DNA of 64,000 nt from Bacteroidota bacterium (GTDB lineage: Bacteria; Bacteroidota; Bacteroidia; Flavobacteriales; Weeksellaceae). Below, piece after piece: positions 19,381-27,627 of the stretch (position 1 is its first letter; every line of letters begins with the position of its first letter). The position numbers and the translations under genes are program-made. Location of the stretch: positions 18,556 through 82,555 of the forward strand of contig JAFAFC010000013.1 in assembly GCA_023423715.1 (NCBI GenBank), read 5' to 3'. The notes under the pieces were generated by a model. The model saw nothing but the letters and a program-made list of their open reading frames with translations. It did not search any database and was not told where the DNA came from.

Positions 19381-20454
19381 ATGGCACATAATATCAATTT
19401 CAACGAGAGAACAGGACGTTATTCATTTTTTAGCGTACAACAAAAAGCGTGGCACGGTTTGGGGCAAATCGTAGAGCAATATCCAACAAGTGAGGAAGCT
19501 ATCAAACACGCAGGATTAGATTACGAAGTCGTAAAATCCCCACTATTTACCAAAGGTTCCGGCATTATCGAAACCACCAATGGTATAGAGATAGGCAGTA
19601 GCGAATTAAAAGTGCCTAATTATTACGCTAACATTCGCACCGATAACAATAAAGTATTGGGAGTAGTCGGCAAGGATTACCACATCGTACAAAATCGTGA
19701 AGCCTTTAATTTCTTTGATGCTATTGTAGGCGGTGATGAGGGCATTCTGTACGAAACCGCAGGAGCATTAGGCAACGGAGAACGCATTTTTATCACAGCC
19801 AAATTGCCCGACTATATTCGTGTAGGCAATGGCGATGATGTTACAGAAAAGTACATTTTCCTTACCACTTCGCACGATGGTAGCGGAAGTATCACAGCCG
19901 CATTTACACCAATCCGTATCGTTTGCCAAAACACCTTAAACGCTTCGTTACGCAGTATGACCAATGTTGTTCGTATCAAACACACTTCGGGGGCAAAGCA
20001 ACGTATCGAGAACGCTCACAAGATTATGGGACTTGCCAACACATTAAGCAACCAATTAGAGGGCATTTTTAATGAGTGGGCAAAAGTAAAGGTAACAGAC
20101 CGAGAGGTTAAAAAGCTTATCCAATTGGCACTTTGCCCGAACAAAGAAACGCTTGACCTAATCAAAAAAGGTGCAGAAGATGAAATTTCCACAGTATTCA
20201 AAAACACCGTTGAAGATGCTTTTGCGTATGCGATGATAAGCGACACCCAACAAATGGACACTACTAAAGGTACATTGTTCGGAGCATATAATGCGGTTAC
20301 AGGCTACTATCAGAACGTGAGAAATTATAAGAATGATGAAGCCAAATTACAAAGCATTGTATTGGGTGGTACTGCTCAACTCAAATCACAGAAAGCATTT
20401 GAATTGTGTAATGGTTTTGCTTTAGATGGTGCAGAAATCCTAAACCTTAATTAA
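19381..20454 (+). CDS. DUF932 family protein (phage/plasmid-like protein)
   Basis: A 357-residue member of the DUF932 group, which is common on plasmids, phages and ICEs. The N-terminus AHNINFNERTGRYSFFSVQQKAWHGLGQIV is typical, and FTPIRIVCQNTLNASL in the middle is the family signature. The role is unknown; it usually travels with ssb and PRTRC genes, as here. It is 45 bases downstream of ssb and probably in the same transcript. Soluble, no membrane segment. Confidence 0.82.
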   Translation: MAHNINFNERTGRYSFFSVQQKAWHGLGQIVEQYPTSEEAIKHAGLDYEVVKSPLFTKGSGIIETTNGIEIGSSELKVPNYYANIRTDNNKVLGVVGKDYHIVQNREAFNFFDAIVGGDEGILYETAGALGNGERIFITAKLPDYIRVGNGDDVTEKYIFLTTSHDGSGSITAAFTPIRIVCQNTLNASLRSMTNVVRIKHTSGAKQRIENAHKIMGLANTLSNQLEGIFNEWAKVKVTDREVKKLIQLALCPNKETLDLIKKGAEDEISTVFKNTVEDAFAYAMISDTQQMDTTKGTLFGAYNAVTGYYQNVRNYKNDEAKLQSIVLGGTAQLKSQKAFELCNGFALDGAEILNLN

Positions 20455-20506
20455 ATAACAACAGGCTACCGCCTTAATCGGTGGTAGCCTACTAAAAATA
20501 TTCATT

Positions 20507-20989
20507 ATGGCAAATTGGTGCAGTAATACGGTTGTATTCGAGGGAAAACCCGAAACAATCACAGCAATACAGGAACTTTTTCAATCAATGAAGGAAAAGG
20601 AAGAAAAATCCGAAGAAGGGCAACTACCCAAATTTATTTCTAAAGATAATGGTGGTTATTTCTTCAATATCTATTGGAATGATGGCGATGAAGGACAATT
20701 TCAGTATGAAACAAAATGGTCGCCCAATATGGAAATCATTCAAAAGATAGCGGAGCATTACGAAGTGAATTTCACACACGACTATGAAGAAATAGGCAAT
20801 CTTGTATATGGCAGGGCAACATTTTATGACAAGCTACTCACAGATGTTTATTTGGAAGACGTGGATTTTGAGCAATACGAGTTTGATGAAGAAACCGATA
20901 CCTACCATTTTGAGGGTAATGCTTACGAAAGCGATTACGAGATATTAGAAAACTTGTTGGAGCGGAAAATCAAAAATCAGCAACCTTAA
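20507..20989 (+). CDS. DUF1281-like protein
   Basis: A 160-residue acidic protein starting MANWCSNTVVFEGK, the hallmark of the DUF1281 (YubB, ferredoxin-like fold) group found on plasmids and phages. The C-terminal third is very rich in Asp and Glu, which would fit a DNA-mimic, although that is speculation. It follows DUF932 by 52 bases in the same direction. Function is unknown. Confidence 0.65.
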   Translation: MANWCSNTVVFEGKPETITAIQELFQSMKEKEEKSEEGQLPKFISKDNGGYFFNIYWNDGDEGQFQYETKWSPNMEIIQKIAEHYEVNFTHDYEEIGNLVYGRATFYDKLLTDVYLEDVDFEQYEFDEETDTYHFEGNAYESDYEILENLLERKIKNQQP

Positions 20990-21000
20990 AATCTACCGCA

Positions 21001-21342
21001 ATGGAAATAGTAACAATAATAGCCACAAAGTTTGTACGCCACGATGTACCCGAATTGGCAACCCTGCAAAATGCAAAGGTTTACCAATTAAGGGAAAAGC
21101 TGAACAAAGGCGACAAGTTGAACCGAGCCGAAAAAAATTGGCTTGCCGAAGCAGTAAACCGAAATGCTTATTTCAAAAGAGCCGTACCGCTTATGGGTTA
21201 TCGCTTTGGTTTTGAGGATGTTTTAAAATCCTATATCGTAAAGCAGTACGGCAGTTGGTTAGAATACAACGCTCCTGACAAAACAAGTCTTCGAAGTATC
21301 ATCTATGGTAGGATTGACCAAATAGCGGAAATCAGTAAATAA
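21001..21342 (+). CDS. conserved ICE protein of unknown function
   Basis: A 113-residue soluble basic protein I do not recognise. It contains LNKGDKLNRAEKNWLAEAVNRNAYFKRAVPLMGYRF, which looks helical. It lies 11 bases after the DUF1281 gene and 18 before the next small gene, in what looks like one operon of ICE maintenance genes. Confidence 0.6.
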   Translation: MEIVTIIATKFVRHDVPELATLQNAKVYQLREKLNKGDKLNRAEKNWLAEAVNRNAYFKRAVPLMGYRFGFEDVLKSYIVKQYGSWLEYNAPDKTSLRSIIYGRIDQIAEISK

Positions 21343-21360
21343 CATTTAAAGCCAAGTACA

Positions 21361-21543
21361 ATGAAAATCATAGATAAAAATGGGAATTGGGTTGAAGTTA
21401 CCGACCTCATAAAAGCTATTCAACAAACTGGTTGGTATAAAGAATATCTGCACGACACACCAACAGAAACAGACAAGGAAAGACAGGAATATTGGGCAGA
21501 TATGCACGAGAAACTCAAAAGAGAAAAAAGTAATAACAATTAA
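21361..21543 (+). CDS. small conserved ICE protein
   Basis: A 60-residue protein of unknown function with a central WYKEYLHDTPTETDKERQEYWADMHEKLKRE, highly charged and probably helical. It lies between the 113-residue protein and PRTRC-E, tightly spaced in the same direction. The operon position and coding-like composition support it being real. Confidence 0.5.
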   Translation: MKIIDKNGNWVEVTDLIKAIQQTGWYKEYLHDTPTETDKERQEYWADMHEKLKREKSNNN

Positions 21544-21555
21544 AATTTAAGAACA

Positions 21556-22172
21556 ATGAACACAAATTTTTCAATCAGATACAGCAGTTGGACTTTACAG
21601 GAGTATTGCAACTGAACATTTCAAAAGGGATAGAAAGCAACCTAATTGTAACAGTATTGCTCAACAACGAACAATGCGGAGATAGTGCAAAAAATCTAAT
21701 TCCCCCATTGACCTTTAACGCCACGCCCCAAGAGTTTGACGAGGGATTTTTTGAGCAGATAACTACACCCATACAAAAGGTATCGGGCTTAATGGTGGAT
21801 ATGGAAAAATTCCAAAAGCAATTGGACGAAGCCAAAGCACAATCGGCAATAGAAAAGGAAAAAACCGAGAAAGCGAAAAAGGACAAGGAAACCAAAGACA
21901 AGAAGTTTAAAGATGCTATGGCAAAGGCGGACGAGTTGGAAAAAGAGGGTAAGTTCCGTGAAGCGTGGATAAAAGTTCCTGATATAACGGAGTTTCCCGA
22001 AAAAGCAGACGAGATACGCAAACGCAAAACAGCATTATCCGACAAATTCGCAACAGCGAGCCTTTTCGGAGCAATGGACGAAGCAAAACCCGAACCACCA
22101 ATAGAGCAAGAAATTACTGCCGATTATCCTATTGATGAAACAGACGAAGATGAAAAGAATAGTAATCATTAA
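21556..22172 (+). CDS. PRTRC system protein E, N-terminus frameshifted
   Basis: Belongs to the PRTRC (ParB-related, ThiF-related) cassette of mobile elements; the molecular role is unknown. The body reads QQLDFTGVLQLNISKG onward with a Lys/Glu/Ala-rich coiled coil (about residues 65-130) and an acidic tail. The natural start should be ATG at 21556 (MNTNF), but it is out of frame; adding one T to the T run at about 21566-21571 gives MNTNFFNQIQQLDFTG and joins it to the body. As it stands only a TTG at 21588 could start the body frame. This is a real lesion or a homopolymer error. Confidence 0.75.
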
Positions 22173-22183
22173 AACAGAACATT

Positions 22184-22402
22184 ATGTTATTAGCAACGCA
22201 ATTAGAACGAGTTTTTATACTCAAAGATAAAGGACAGGACATAAGACTGACCGACCCCGAACCACGTTGGAGCGTGGAAGCAGTAATGAATTTTTACGCC
22301 AATATGTACCCGATTTTGACAACAGCAAAAGCATCTACACCGCAAATTAAAGATGATGCAGTAGAATACAAATTTGAGAGCGTAATGGGTACGAAAGGTT
22401 AA
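22184..22402 (+). CDS. PRTRC system protein C
   Basis: A 72-residue member of the PRTRC C family (LLATQLERVFILKDKGQDIRLTDPEPRWSVEAVMNFYANMYPIL). It is small and acidic-basic mixed, and its C-terminus is GTKG. The size, the terminal Gly and the linked ThiF homologue suggest a beta-grasp, ubiquitin-like role, but this is inference. It is 11 bases after PRTRC-E. Confidence 0.75.
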   Translation: MLLATQLERVFILKDKGQDIRLTDPEPRWSVEAVMNFYANMYPILTTAKASTPQIKDDAVEYKFESVMGTKG

Positions 22403-22419
22403 ACTAAAATTATAAAACG

Positions 22420-23586
22420 ATGAATTATGCAACGCAACATCATATCGGGAACTATCAGCATACCCGAACAGAAACGACAACGGCAATTGCACCGACAGTT
22501 GGGCGAGTTCGCCAATTGGATGCAAAGACCAAAAGATGCAAACCAAGTGCAGAAAGACAAGCAGAAATCCATACCAATAGCAATGCTACCAATGGTATTC
22601 TAAAGTGTACGTTTCTGCCAAAACTGAAAACAGCACAATCCGTACAGGCTTGTCAGAAAACGGAGAGGGATTTTTACAAGTCCCTCTCCAGATTTGCCGA
22701 GCATTACAGCATTGAACCAATGCAGACCAAAGATTTTGGTTTTCCCTACAATATTGCATTGGCTATGTGGGATATGGAAACCAAAGTAAAACGTACCAAT
22801 ATCAATTGGGATAGTTTCAAATTGGTACAGGACAGTAAGAAAACCTACTTCACAAGTGAGGAACGATACAATACAGGTACAACCTTGTATTACATTCCTA
22901 TTGTACCACTTTTTAAAATGCTCAAAGACCCGAAGCGTAAAAAGACTGCACAGCTTTTAATATCAGTATGTAGTTATCTGTACCATATTGCCGATGTGCC
23001 GTATTACAGACAAGAAGACAGCTATCTGTATTGGCAATATGAAATGCACAAAGATTGGGTAGAACAGGACGAGGAAACGGACGAAACCGAAGCTTATAAA
23101 AGGGAGTTGAGAAATGCCGAATACATTGGCGATAAAATAGAACAAAAGCTATTTAACCGTATCAATCTAAAGGTGTTTGAACAGCGTGTGAGCCAATTTA
23201 AAAGTGTTGATCTGTTCGACAGGGAATGCCATAATGTGTCTTGCAATGCGTTAGCCCTTTTTACTGAATATCCGAACGCAAGCATTTTCCGAAACGCACC
23301 AATATCCGAAGAAGACCCTTACAATGATGATTACGAAAACGAAGCAATCGGAATGGAAAAGTACATTTCATTTATTGCAGATACCAAAGGTTGGTTATAC
23401 GGAAGCCTTTCCGATACCATCAACAATGAATTTAATGAGTACGGAGCAATGGAAGAACCAACCATTTCCAAGCGATTTGACGTAAATGAAATACCAACAA
23501 CAAATCTCGATTTTGAGAACCGCTTGTTTGCCTTATTGGACTACCTCTGCACACTATTAGACGACTATAAAACAACAGAAAAATGA
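22420..23586 (+). CDS. PRTRC-cluster protein of unknown function
   Basis: A 388-residue protein that overlaps PRTRC-B by four bases (ATGA). The first 70 residues are basic and low in structure; from about residue 85 it is an alpha-rich domain (ERDFYKSLSRFAEHYSIEPM, YNTGTTLYYIPIVPLFKML). The position fits that of PRTRC F in other cassettes, but I cannot confirm that family. An alternative basic frame overlaps the first 190 bases, so the exact N-terminus is less certain than the body. Confidence 0.65.
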   Translation: MNYATQHHIGNYQHTRTETTTAIAPTVGRVRQLDAKTKRCKPSAERQAEIHTNSNATNGILKCTFLPKLKTAQSVQACQKTERDFYKSLSRFAEHYSIEPMQTKDFGFPYNIALAMWDMETKVKRTNINWDSFKLVQDSKKTYFTSEERYNTGTTLYYIPIVPLFKMLKDPKRKKTAQLLISVCSYLYHIADVPYYRQEDSYLYWQYEMHKDWVEQDEETDETEAYKRELRNAEYIGDKIEQKLFNRINLKVFEQRVSQFKSVDLFDRECHNVSCNALALFTEYPNASIFRNAPISEEDPYNDDYENEAIGMEKYISFIADTKGWLYGSLSDTINNEFNEYGAMEEPTISKRFDVNEIPTTNLDFENRLFALLDYLCTLLDDYKTTEK

Positions 23587-24302
23587 ACAACGTAAATAAC
23601 ATCACCAACGATTTTGGCACATTGTACCATCCGAAATCCGCATTGGTTTTTTACGAAACCATAGGCACAAATACCGATATGTATGTAGAGCATTTCGATA
23701 TGGACAGCAACGGAACGCCTATCAATGCCCACCCATTGACAGTAAAAGAAGCCAATGTATTGGCAAAGGCTCTAAAGACCGATGAAGAAAATAGCAAAGC
23801 CTTTTTAAAGCCAAAGGGAATTTTGCCGACCAACATTTTGCATATTAATCCGAGCGAAAAAGGTACGGTGCTATGGTACACCAAAACACAGCTAAGACAG
23901 CTATATTTTGTGGATAGTTTAGGTATTTCCAACGGCAAGGCACAAGTACCGCCAATGCTATGGTTTGCCAATAAAAGCAGTCTTACGGTATTTGCTTTAG
24001 CAAACGACAGAAGACCCACCGAGAAAACGCCATTGCATTATGCACCTTTCTTCAATATCTACGAAAAGGGCAATGTATGTATGGGTACGGTGGGTATTGA
24101 CATTAAAAATTCGGCTTCGGTTGAGGAATTTATACAGGCGTGGGAACATTATTTTTTCAATTCTTATTTCAGTCATTCATTATGCGAAAACTTAACGAAA
24201 AAAAATATTGTAACCCTTTGGAAAGACCTTATCAATACGGATAAACCCTTTCCTAAAGAGGTATTAAAAAAGAATAATAAAACCCTTAAAAATCTATTGT
24301 GA
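23583..24302 (+). CDS. PRTRC system protein B
   Basis: A 239-residue PRTRC B-family protein, recognised by LHINPSEKGTVLWYTKTQLRQLYF and the C-terminal CMGTVGIDIKNSASVEEFIQAWEHYFFNSYFSH. The role is unknown; B always accompanies the ThiF-like protein. Overlaps both neighbours (4 bases before, 1 base after), so translation is likely coupled with them. Confidence 0.8.
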   Translation: MNNVNNITNDFGTLYHPKSALVFYETIGTNTDMYVEHFDMDSNGTPINAHPLTVKEANVLAKALKTDEENSKAFLKPKGILPTNILHINPSEKGTVLWYTKTQLRQLYFVDSLGISNGKAQVPPMLWFANKSSLTVFALANDRRPTEKTPLHYAPFFNIYEKGNVCMGTVGIDIKNSASVEEFIQAWEHYFFNSYFSHSLCENLTKKNIVTLWKDLINTDKPFPKEVLKKNNKTLKNLL

Positions 24303-25108
24303 TGAATACGACAAAAACAGCAGTTCATTTTACGGACAACTATTTACTCAATCCAACCAATCCGATTTCGGTAAACCTTATCGGAGCAGGTGGTACAGGC
24401 TCAAAAGTATTGACCGCCTTAATGGAAATAAACGAAAGTTTGATAGCATTAGGACACGCAGGGTTGCAAGTCCGCCTTTGGGATGATGATGTTATCACGA
24501 GTGCCAATTTGGGCAGACAGCGTTTTGCAGAAAGTGAAACAGGATTATACAAATCCGTTGCTTTAATCAATCGTTGCAACCGTTGGGCAGGTACAAATTG
24601 GAAAGCCAAAACGGTAAAATTTGAAAAAGACAATTTTGGCAGATTGCCCGAAGAAGCAAGGGCAATTATTACCATTACTTGTGTGGATAATGTACAGGCG
24701 AGGTTTGGAGTTGCTGAAATTTTGAAAGAAACAAGTTACCGCAAACACTATCAAGATGAACCAAAATATTGGTTGGATTTTGGCAACAGCCAAGATACAG
24801 GACAAGTGTTACTATCTACCATCGGAGAGATAAAGCAACCCAATTCAGAGAAATACCAAACGGTGGCAAGCCTGCCATTTGTTACCGATGAATTTGGCGA
24901 ACTATTGAAGCAATCCGAACAAGAGGACAGCACGCCAAGTTGCTCACTTGCCGAAGCATTGGAACATCAAGATTTGTTTATCAATTCATCACTTACACAA
25001 ATGGGTTGCTCCTTATTGTGGAACTTGTTTCGCAGGGGAATGACTGAATACAAAGGATTTTTTCACAATCTGAAAGATTTCCGCACCCACCCGATAAAAG
25101 TTGCCTAA
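24302..25108 (+). CDS. PRTRC system ThiF-family adenylating protein
   Basis: E1-like/ThiF proteins adenylate the C-terminus of a small beta-grasp protein. The nucleotide-binding motif NLIGAGGTGSKV lies at about 26-37; LWDDDVITSANLGRQRF follows with the Asp/Arg residues that contact ATP, and TCVDN is in the usual place after it. The ATG at 24302 is preferred over an upstream GTG; the start overlaps the PRTRC-B stop by one base (TGATG). As last gene of the block it could act on PRTRC-C. No JAB protease is visible. Confidence 0.85.
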   Translation: MNTTKTAVHFTDNYLLNPTNPISVNLIGAGGTGSKVLTALMEINESLIALGHAGLQVRLWDDDVITSANLGRQRFAESETGLYKSVALINRCNRWAGTNWKAKTVKFEKDNFGRLPEEARAIITITCVDNVQARFGVAEILKETSYRKHYQDEPKYWLDFGNSQDTGQVLLSTIGEIKQPNSEKYQTVASLPFVTDEFGELLKQSEQEDSTPSCSLAEALEHQDLFINSSLTQMGCSLLWNLFRRGMTEYKGFFHNLKDFRTHPIKVA

Positions 25109-25124
25109 AAGCCGAAATCGGCGG

Positions 25125-25202
25125 GCAAAAATGCAATTCCTCCCTACGGTCGGAAACGCATTTTTGCGGTTTAAAGCTGATGCAATCACTTTGCAAAAAT
25201 GC
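25125..25202. repeat. three copies of GCAAAAATGC after the PRTRC block
   Basis: GCAAAAATGC occurs at 25125-25134 and 25193-25202, and inverted (GCATTTTTGC) at 25158-25167. Copies one and two can form a 10-bp stem. The repeats begin 16 bases after the ThiF stop and lie before a terminator; they may be protein sites or a transcript-end structure. Confidence 0.5.
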
Positions 25203-25259
25203 ACCGGCTCACAATTCCATTTCCTTACATTTTACCAAACAGGTTGCGAGTTTTTTGCG

Positions 25260-25284
25260 TGGGATATTCAGTATCCCATTTTTT
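25260..25284 (+). terminator. rho-independent terminator of the PRTRC block
   Basis: TGGGATA at 25260-25266 pairs with TATCCCA at 25272-25278, five-base loop, followed by six T. It is the only strong terminator between ThiF and the SulP gene. Confidence 0.75.
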
Positions 25285-25378
25285 GTTTTTGGTAATGACT
25301 TCTTTTCTTTTCACACAGCGACCAAAGAAAAGATTCTGTGTTGTGAAACAATTTTTTTTAGTTTTTTTTGGTGTTAAA

Positions 25379-25409
25379 TTGTCTACAATAACTATAAATT
25401 GTACTTTTG
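25379..25409 (+). promoter_or_regulatory. Bacteroidetes-type promoter upstream of the SulP gene
   Basis: TTG at 25379-25381 and TACTTTTG at 25402-25409 (consensus TAnnTTTG) are 20 bases apart, matching the -33/-7 spacing of Bacteroidetes promoters. The predicted start is about 170 bases before the SulP ATG, leaving a long leader with a 14-codon frame at 25420. Nothing else is seen in the rest of the 478-base gap apart from the repeats and the terminator. Confidence 0.5.
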
Positions 25410-25585
25410 CATCACTCAATGAAAAGAACAGTACAAATATCATCCCAAGTTACTCCGCCTTGATCTTAGGCTAACTGTTATATTTCCCAATTTTAATTTA
25501 TTGGCTTCTCTGTCGTACCCGAAGGTTTTGCTTTCGTGTACATACTTTTCTATTTACATTTTTACCACTTTAAACATAAATTTTT

Positions 25586-27121
25586 ATGCAGAAAATTATC
25601 AATTTGTTTGATTTCAAACAGAAAATTAATTACAAAAACGAAATTCTTGCGGGTCTTGCGGTGGCTATGACCATGATACCTGAGTCTTTATCCTTTGCTA
25701 TTCTGGCAGGGCTTTCGCCTTTGACAGGGCTTTATGCAGCTTTTTTAATGGGTATTGTTACTGCAATTTTGGGAGGCAGACCCGGAATGGTTTCTGGGGG
25801 AGCCGGAGCAACGGTAGTAGTACTTATCGCATTGGCAGCATCACACGGTGTGGAATATCTTTTTGCTGCGGTTATATTAGCAGGTGTACTGCAATTTTCA
25901 GTAGGAATTTTTAAACTGGGTAAATTTGTCCGCCTGATCCCACAACCAGTAATGTATGGTTTTTTAAACGGCCTTGCAGTAATCATTTTCATGGCACAGG
26001 TAGCTCAATTTAAAGTTGTAGAAAACGGGATAGAAGGTTGGATGCAGGGGCCGGCGCTTTATCTAATGGCTGGACTGACATTACTAACTATAGCCATCGT
26101 ATTTATATTGCCAAAATTTACAAAGGCAGTTCCTGCATCTTTAGTAGCAATAATAGTTGTCTTTGGTATTGTATATTTTTTCGGCATCGATACTAAAAAA
26201 GTAATTGATATCGCCTCTGTAGGAGGTTCTTTACCTTCATTTCACATCCCTTCTATTCCTTTTACTCTGGAAACATTGGAAATTATTTTCCCTTATGCCT
26301 TGGTAATGGCAGGGGTTGGATTGATTGAAAGTCTGTTAACGCTTAATATGGTTGATGAAATAACCAGCACAAAAGGACAATCTAACCGTGAGACTGCGGC
26401 GCAAGGTATAGCCAATATCACCAACGGTTTCTTCGGCGGAATGGGTGGATGTGCAATGGTTGCCCAGACTTTAGTGAATATCGGAGCTGGAGGAAGAGCC
26501 AGACTTTCTGCAATAGTTGCAGCTATAGCAATTTTATTAATCATTCTGGTTGCAGGTCCTGTAATCGAGCAAATTCCAATGGCGGCATTAGTCGGGGTGA
26601 TGATGATGGTAGCTATAGGCACATTTGAGTGGGTCAGCTTTCGAATTATTAATAAAATGCCTCGTCACGATATTTTTATTGGTATGTTGGTAGCAGTTAT
26701 AACCATAGTATTGCACAACTTAGCTTTAGCGGTTTTGATTGGTGTAGTCATTTCGGCTCTAGTATTTGCCTGGGAGAGTGCTAAAAGAATACGTGCAAGA
26801 AAATATGTAGATGAAGATGGTGTAAAGCATTACGAAATTTTTGGGCCGCTCTTCTTTGGTTCTACTGCCGCATTTATTGAAAAATTTGACTTACTAAATG
26901 ACCCGAATGAAGTTGTAATTGATTTTAAGGAAAGTAAAGTAGTTGATATGTCTGCTATTGAAGCTTTAAATAAAATTACGGAGAAGTATCACAAGGAAGG
27001 TAAAAAACTACATTTACGTCATTTAAGCCAAGATTGCAGGCAATTACTTAAAAATGCAGAAACAGTTATTGATGTGAATATTATTGAAGATCCTACCTAC
27101 AAAGTAATGACTAATAAATAG
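25586..27121 (+). CDS. SulP-family anion transporter with STAS domain
   Basis: A 511-residue inner membrane permease for sulfate, bicarbonate or similar anions. Residues about 15-400 hold the multi-span SulP core, beginning with ILAGLAVAMTMIPESLSFAI, typical of the family. Residues about 400-505 are a cytoplasmic STAS domain (VVIDFKESKVVDMSAIEALNKI). It is the first gene of the oxyanion cargo, beside arsR, ChrA and Acr3, so it may import sulfate to offset chromate or arsenate competition; that is inference. Confidence 0.9.
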   Translation: MQKIINLFDFKQKINYKNEILAGLAVAMTMIPESLSFAILAGLSPLTGLYAAFLMGIVTAILGGRPGMVSGGAGATVVVLIALAASHGVEYLFAAVILAGVLQFSVGIFKLGKFVRLIPQPVMYGFLNGLAVIIFMAQVAQFKVVENGIEGWMQGPALYLMAGLTLLTIAIVFILPKFTKAVPASLVAIIVVFGIVYFFGIDTKKVIDIASVGGSLPSFHIPSIPFTLETLEIIFPYALVMAGVGLIESLLTLNMVDEITSTKGQSNRETAAQGIANITNGFFGGMGGCAMVAQTLVNIGAGGRARLSAIVAAIAILLIILVAGPVIEQIPMAALVGVMMMVAIGTFEWVSFRIINKMPRHDIFIGMLVAVITIVLHNLALAVLIGVVISALVFAWESAKRIRARKYVDEDGVKHYEIFGPLFFGSTAAFIEKFDLLNDPNEVVIDFKESKVVDMSAIEALNKITEKYHKEGKKLHLRHLSQDCRQLLKNAETVIDVNIIEDPTYKVMTNK

Positions 27122-27152
27122 CATCGGAATACCCAAGTTTAATATTACAACT

Positions 27153-27184
27153 ACAGCAATAATTTTTAAAAAAATTATTGCTGT
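27153..27184 (+). terminator. long AT-rich inverted repeat between SulP and arsR
   Basis: A perfect 15-bp inverted repeat with a two-base centre: ACAGCAATAATTTTT at 27153-27167 and its complement at 27170-27184. It lies 32 bases after the SulP stop and is followed by TTTAAAT, so it probably ends the SulP transcript, though it could also be a protein site. Confidence 0.6.
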
Positions 27185-27195
27185 TTAAATTTATT

Positions 27196-27211
27196 ATCGT
27201 AATATTGCGAT
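27196..27211. promoter_or_regulatory. ArsR-type operator upstream of arsR
   Basis: ATCGTAATATTGCGAT is a nearly perfect palindrome 21 bases before the arsR start. Similar sites stand before the next operon and before nhaA. This is the form of operator expected for ArsR-family repressors. Confidence 0.6.
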
Positions 27212-27232
27212 ATATTTATTTTTATAAAACTG

Positions 27233-27562
27233 ATGGGTGTCACAAAAACCGAAATTTTTACAGAACAGCAGAACCATTTAGCTAGTATTTTAAAGGCACT
27301 GGCTCATCCTGCCCGTATAGCTATACTGCAACATATCATTAAACAAAATGCCTGCATCTGTAATGATCTTGTAGAAGAATTGGGATTGGCACAAGCGACA
27401 ATTTCACAACACTTGAAAGAGCTGAAAAATATTGGTATCATTAAAGGAAATATAGAAGGAACTAGTGTATGTTACTGTATTAATGAAACAGTCTGGAATG
27501 AGATTAAGAAGGAACTCAATAGCTTTTTTGTCGAGAATGTAAATAGTAAAGAATGCTGTTAA
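27233..27562 (+). CDS. arsR: ArsR-family metalloregulator
   Basis: A 109-residue winged-helix repressor that should release DNA when it binds arsenite or a similar metal. The HTH is AQATISQHLKELKNIGIIKG at about 55-74. Likely ligands are Cys41 and Cys43 (NACICNDL) at the start of the DNA-binding helix region and the C-terminal pair Cys108-Cys109. It sits between SulP and the DUF6428-to-Acr3 operon, with an operator on each side, so it probably controls itself and that operon. The ligand is inferred from Acr3 nearby. Confidence 0.9.
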   Translation: MGVTKTEIFTEQQNHLASILKALAHPARIAILQHIIKQNACICNDLVEELGLAQATISQHLKELKNIGIIKGNIEGTSVCYCINETVWNEIKKELNSFFVENVNSKECC

Positions 27563-27582
27563 GCTTTTTTTAACACCAAATC

Positions 27583-27598
27583 ATCGTAACATTGCAAT
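27583..27598. promoter_or_regulatory. ArsR-type operator between arsR and the DUF6428 gene
   Basis: ATCGTAACATTGCAAT matches the site before arsR at 14 of 16 positions. It lies 30 bases before the start of the operon that ends in Acr3, so the repressor probably controls that operon directly. Confidence 0.55.
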
Positions 27599-27627
27599 AT
27601 AACATTTATTGAGTTAATATCAGAAAT

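Noticed and set aside
21575..22045. 156-codon reverse frame over PRTRC-E
   Set aside because: Antisense shadow of a conserved protein; low complexity due to the Lys/Glu-rich region.
25125..25202. CRISPR-like array
   Set aside because: Only three 10-base units, one inverted, and no regular spacers.
25199..25474. 91-codon frame after the PRTRC block
   Set aside because: Runs through a terminator and the SulP promoter, and has no coding signal.
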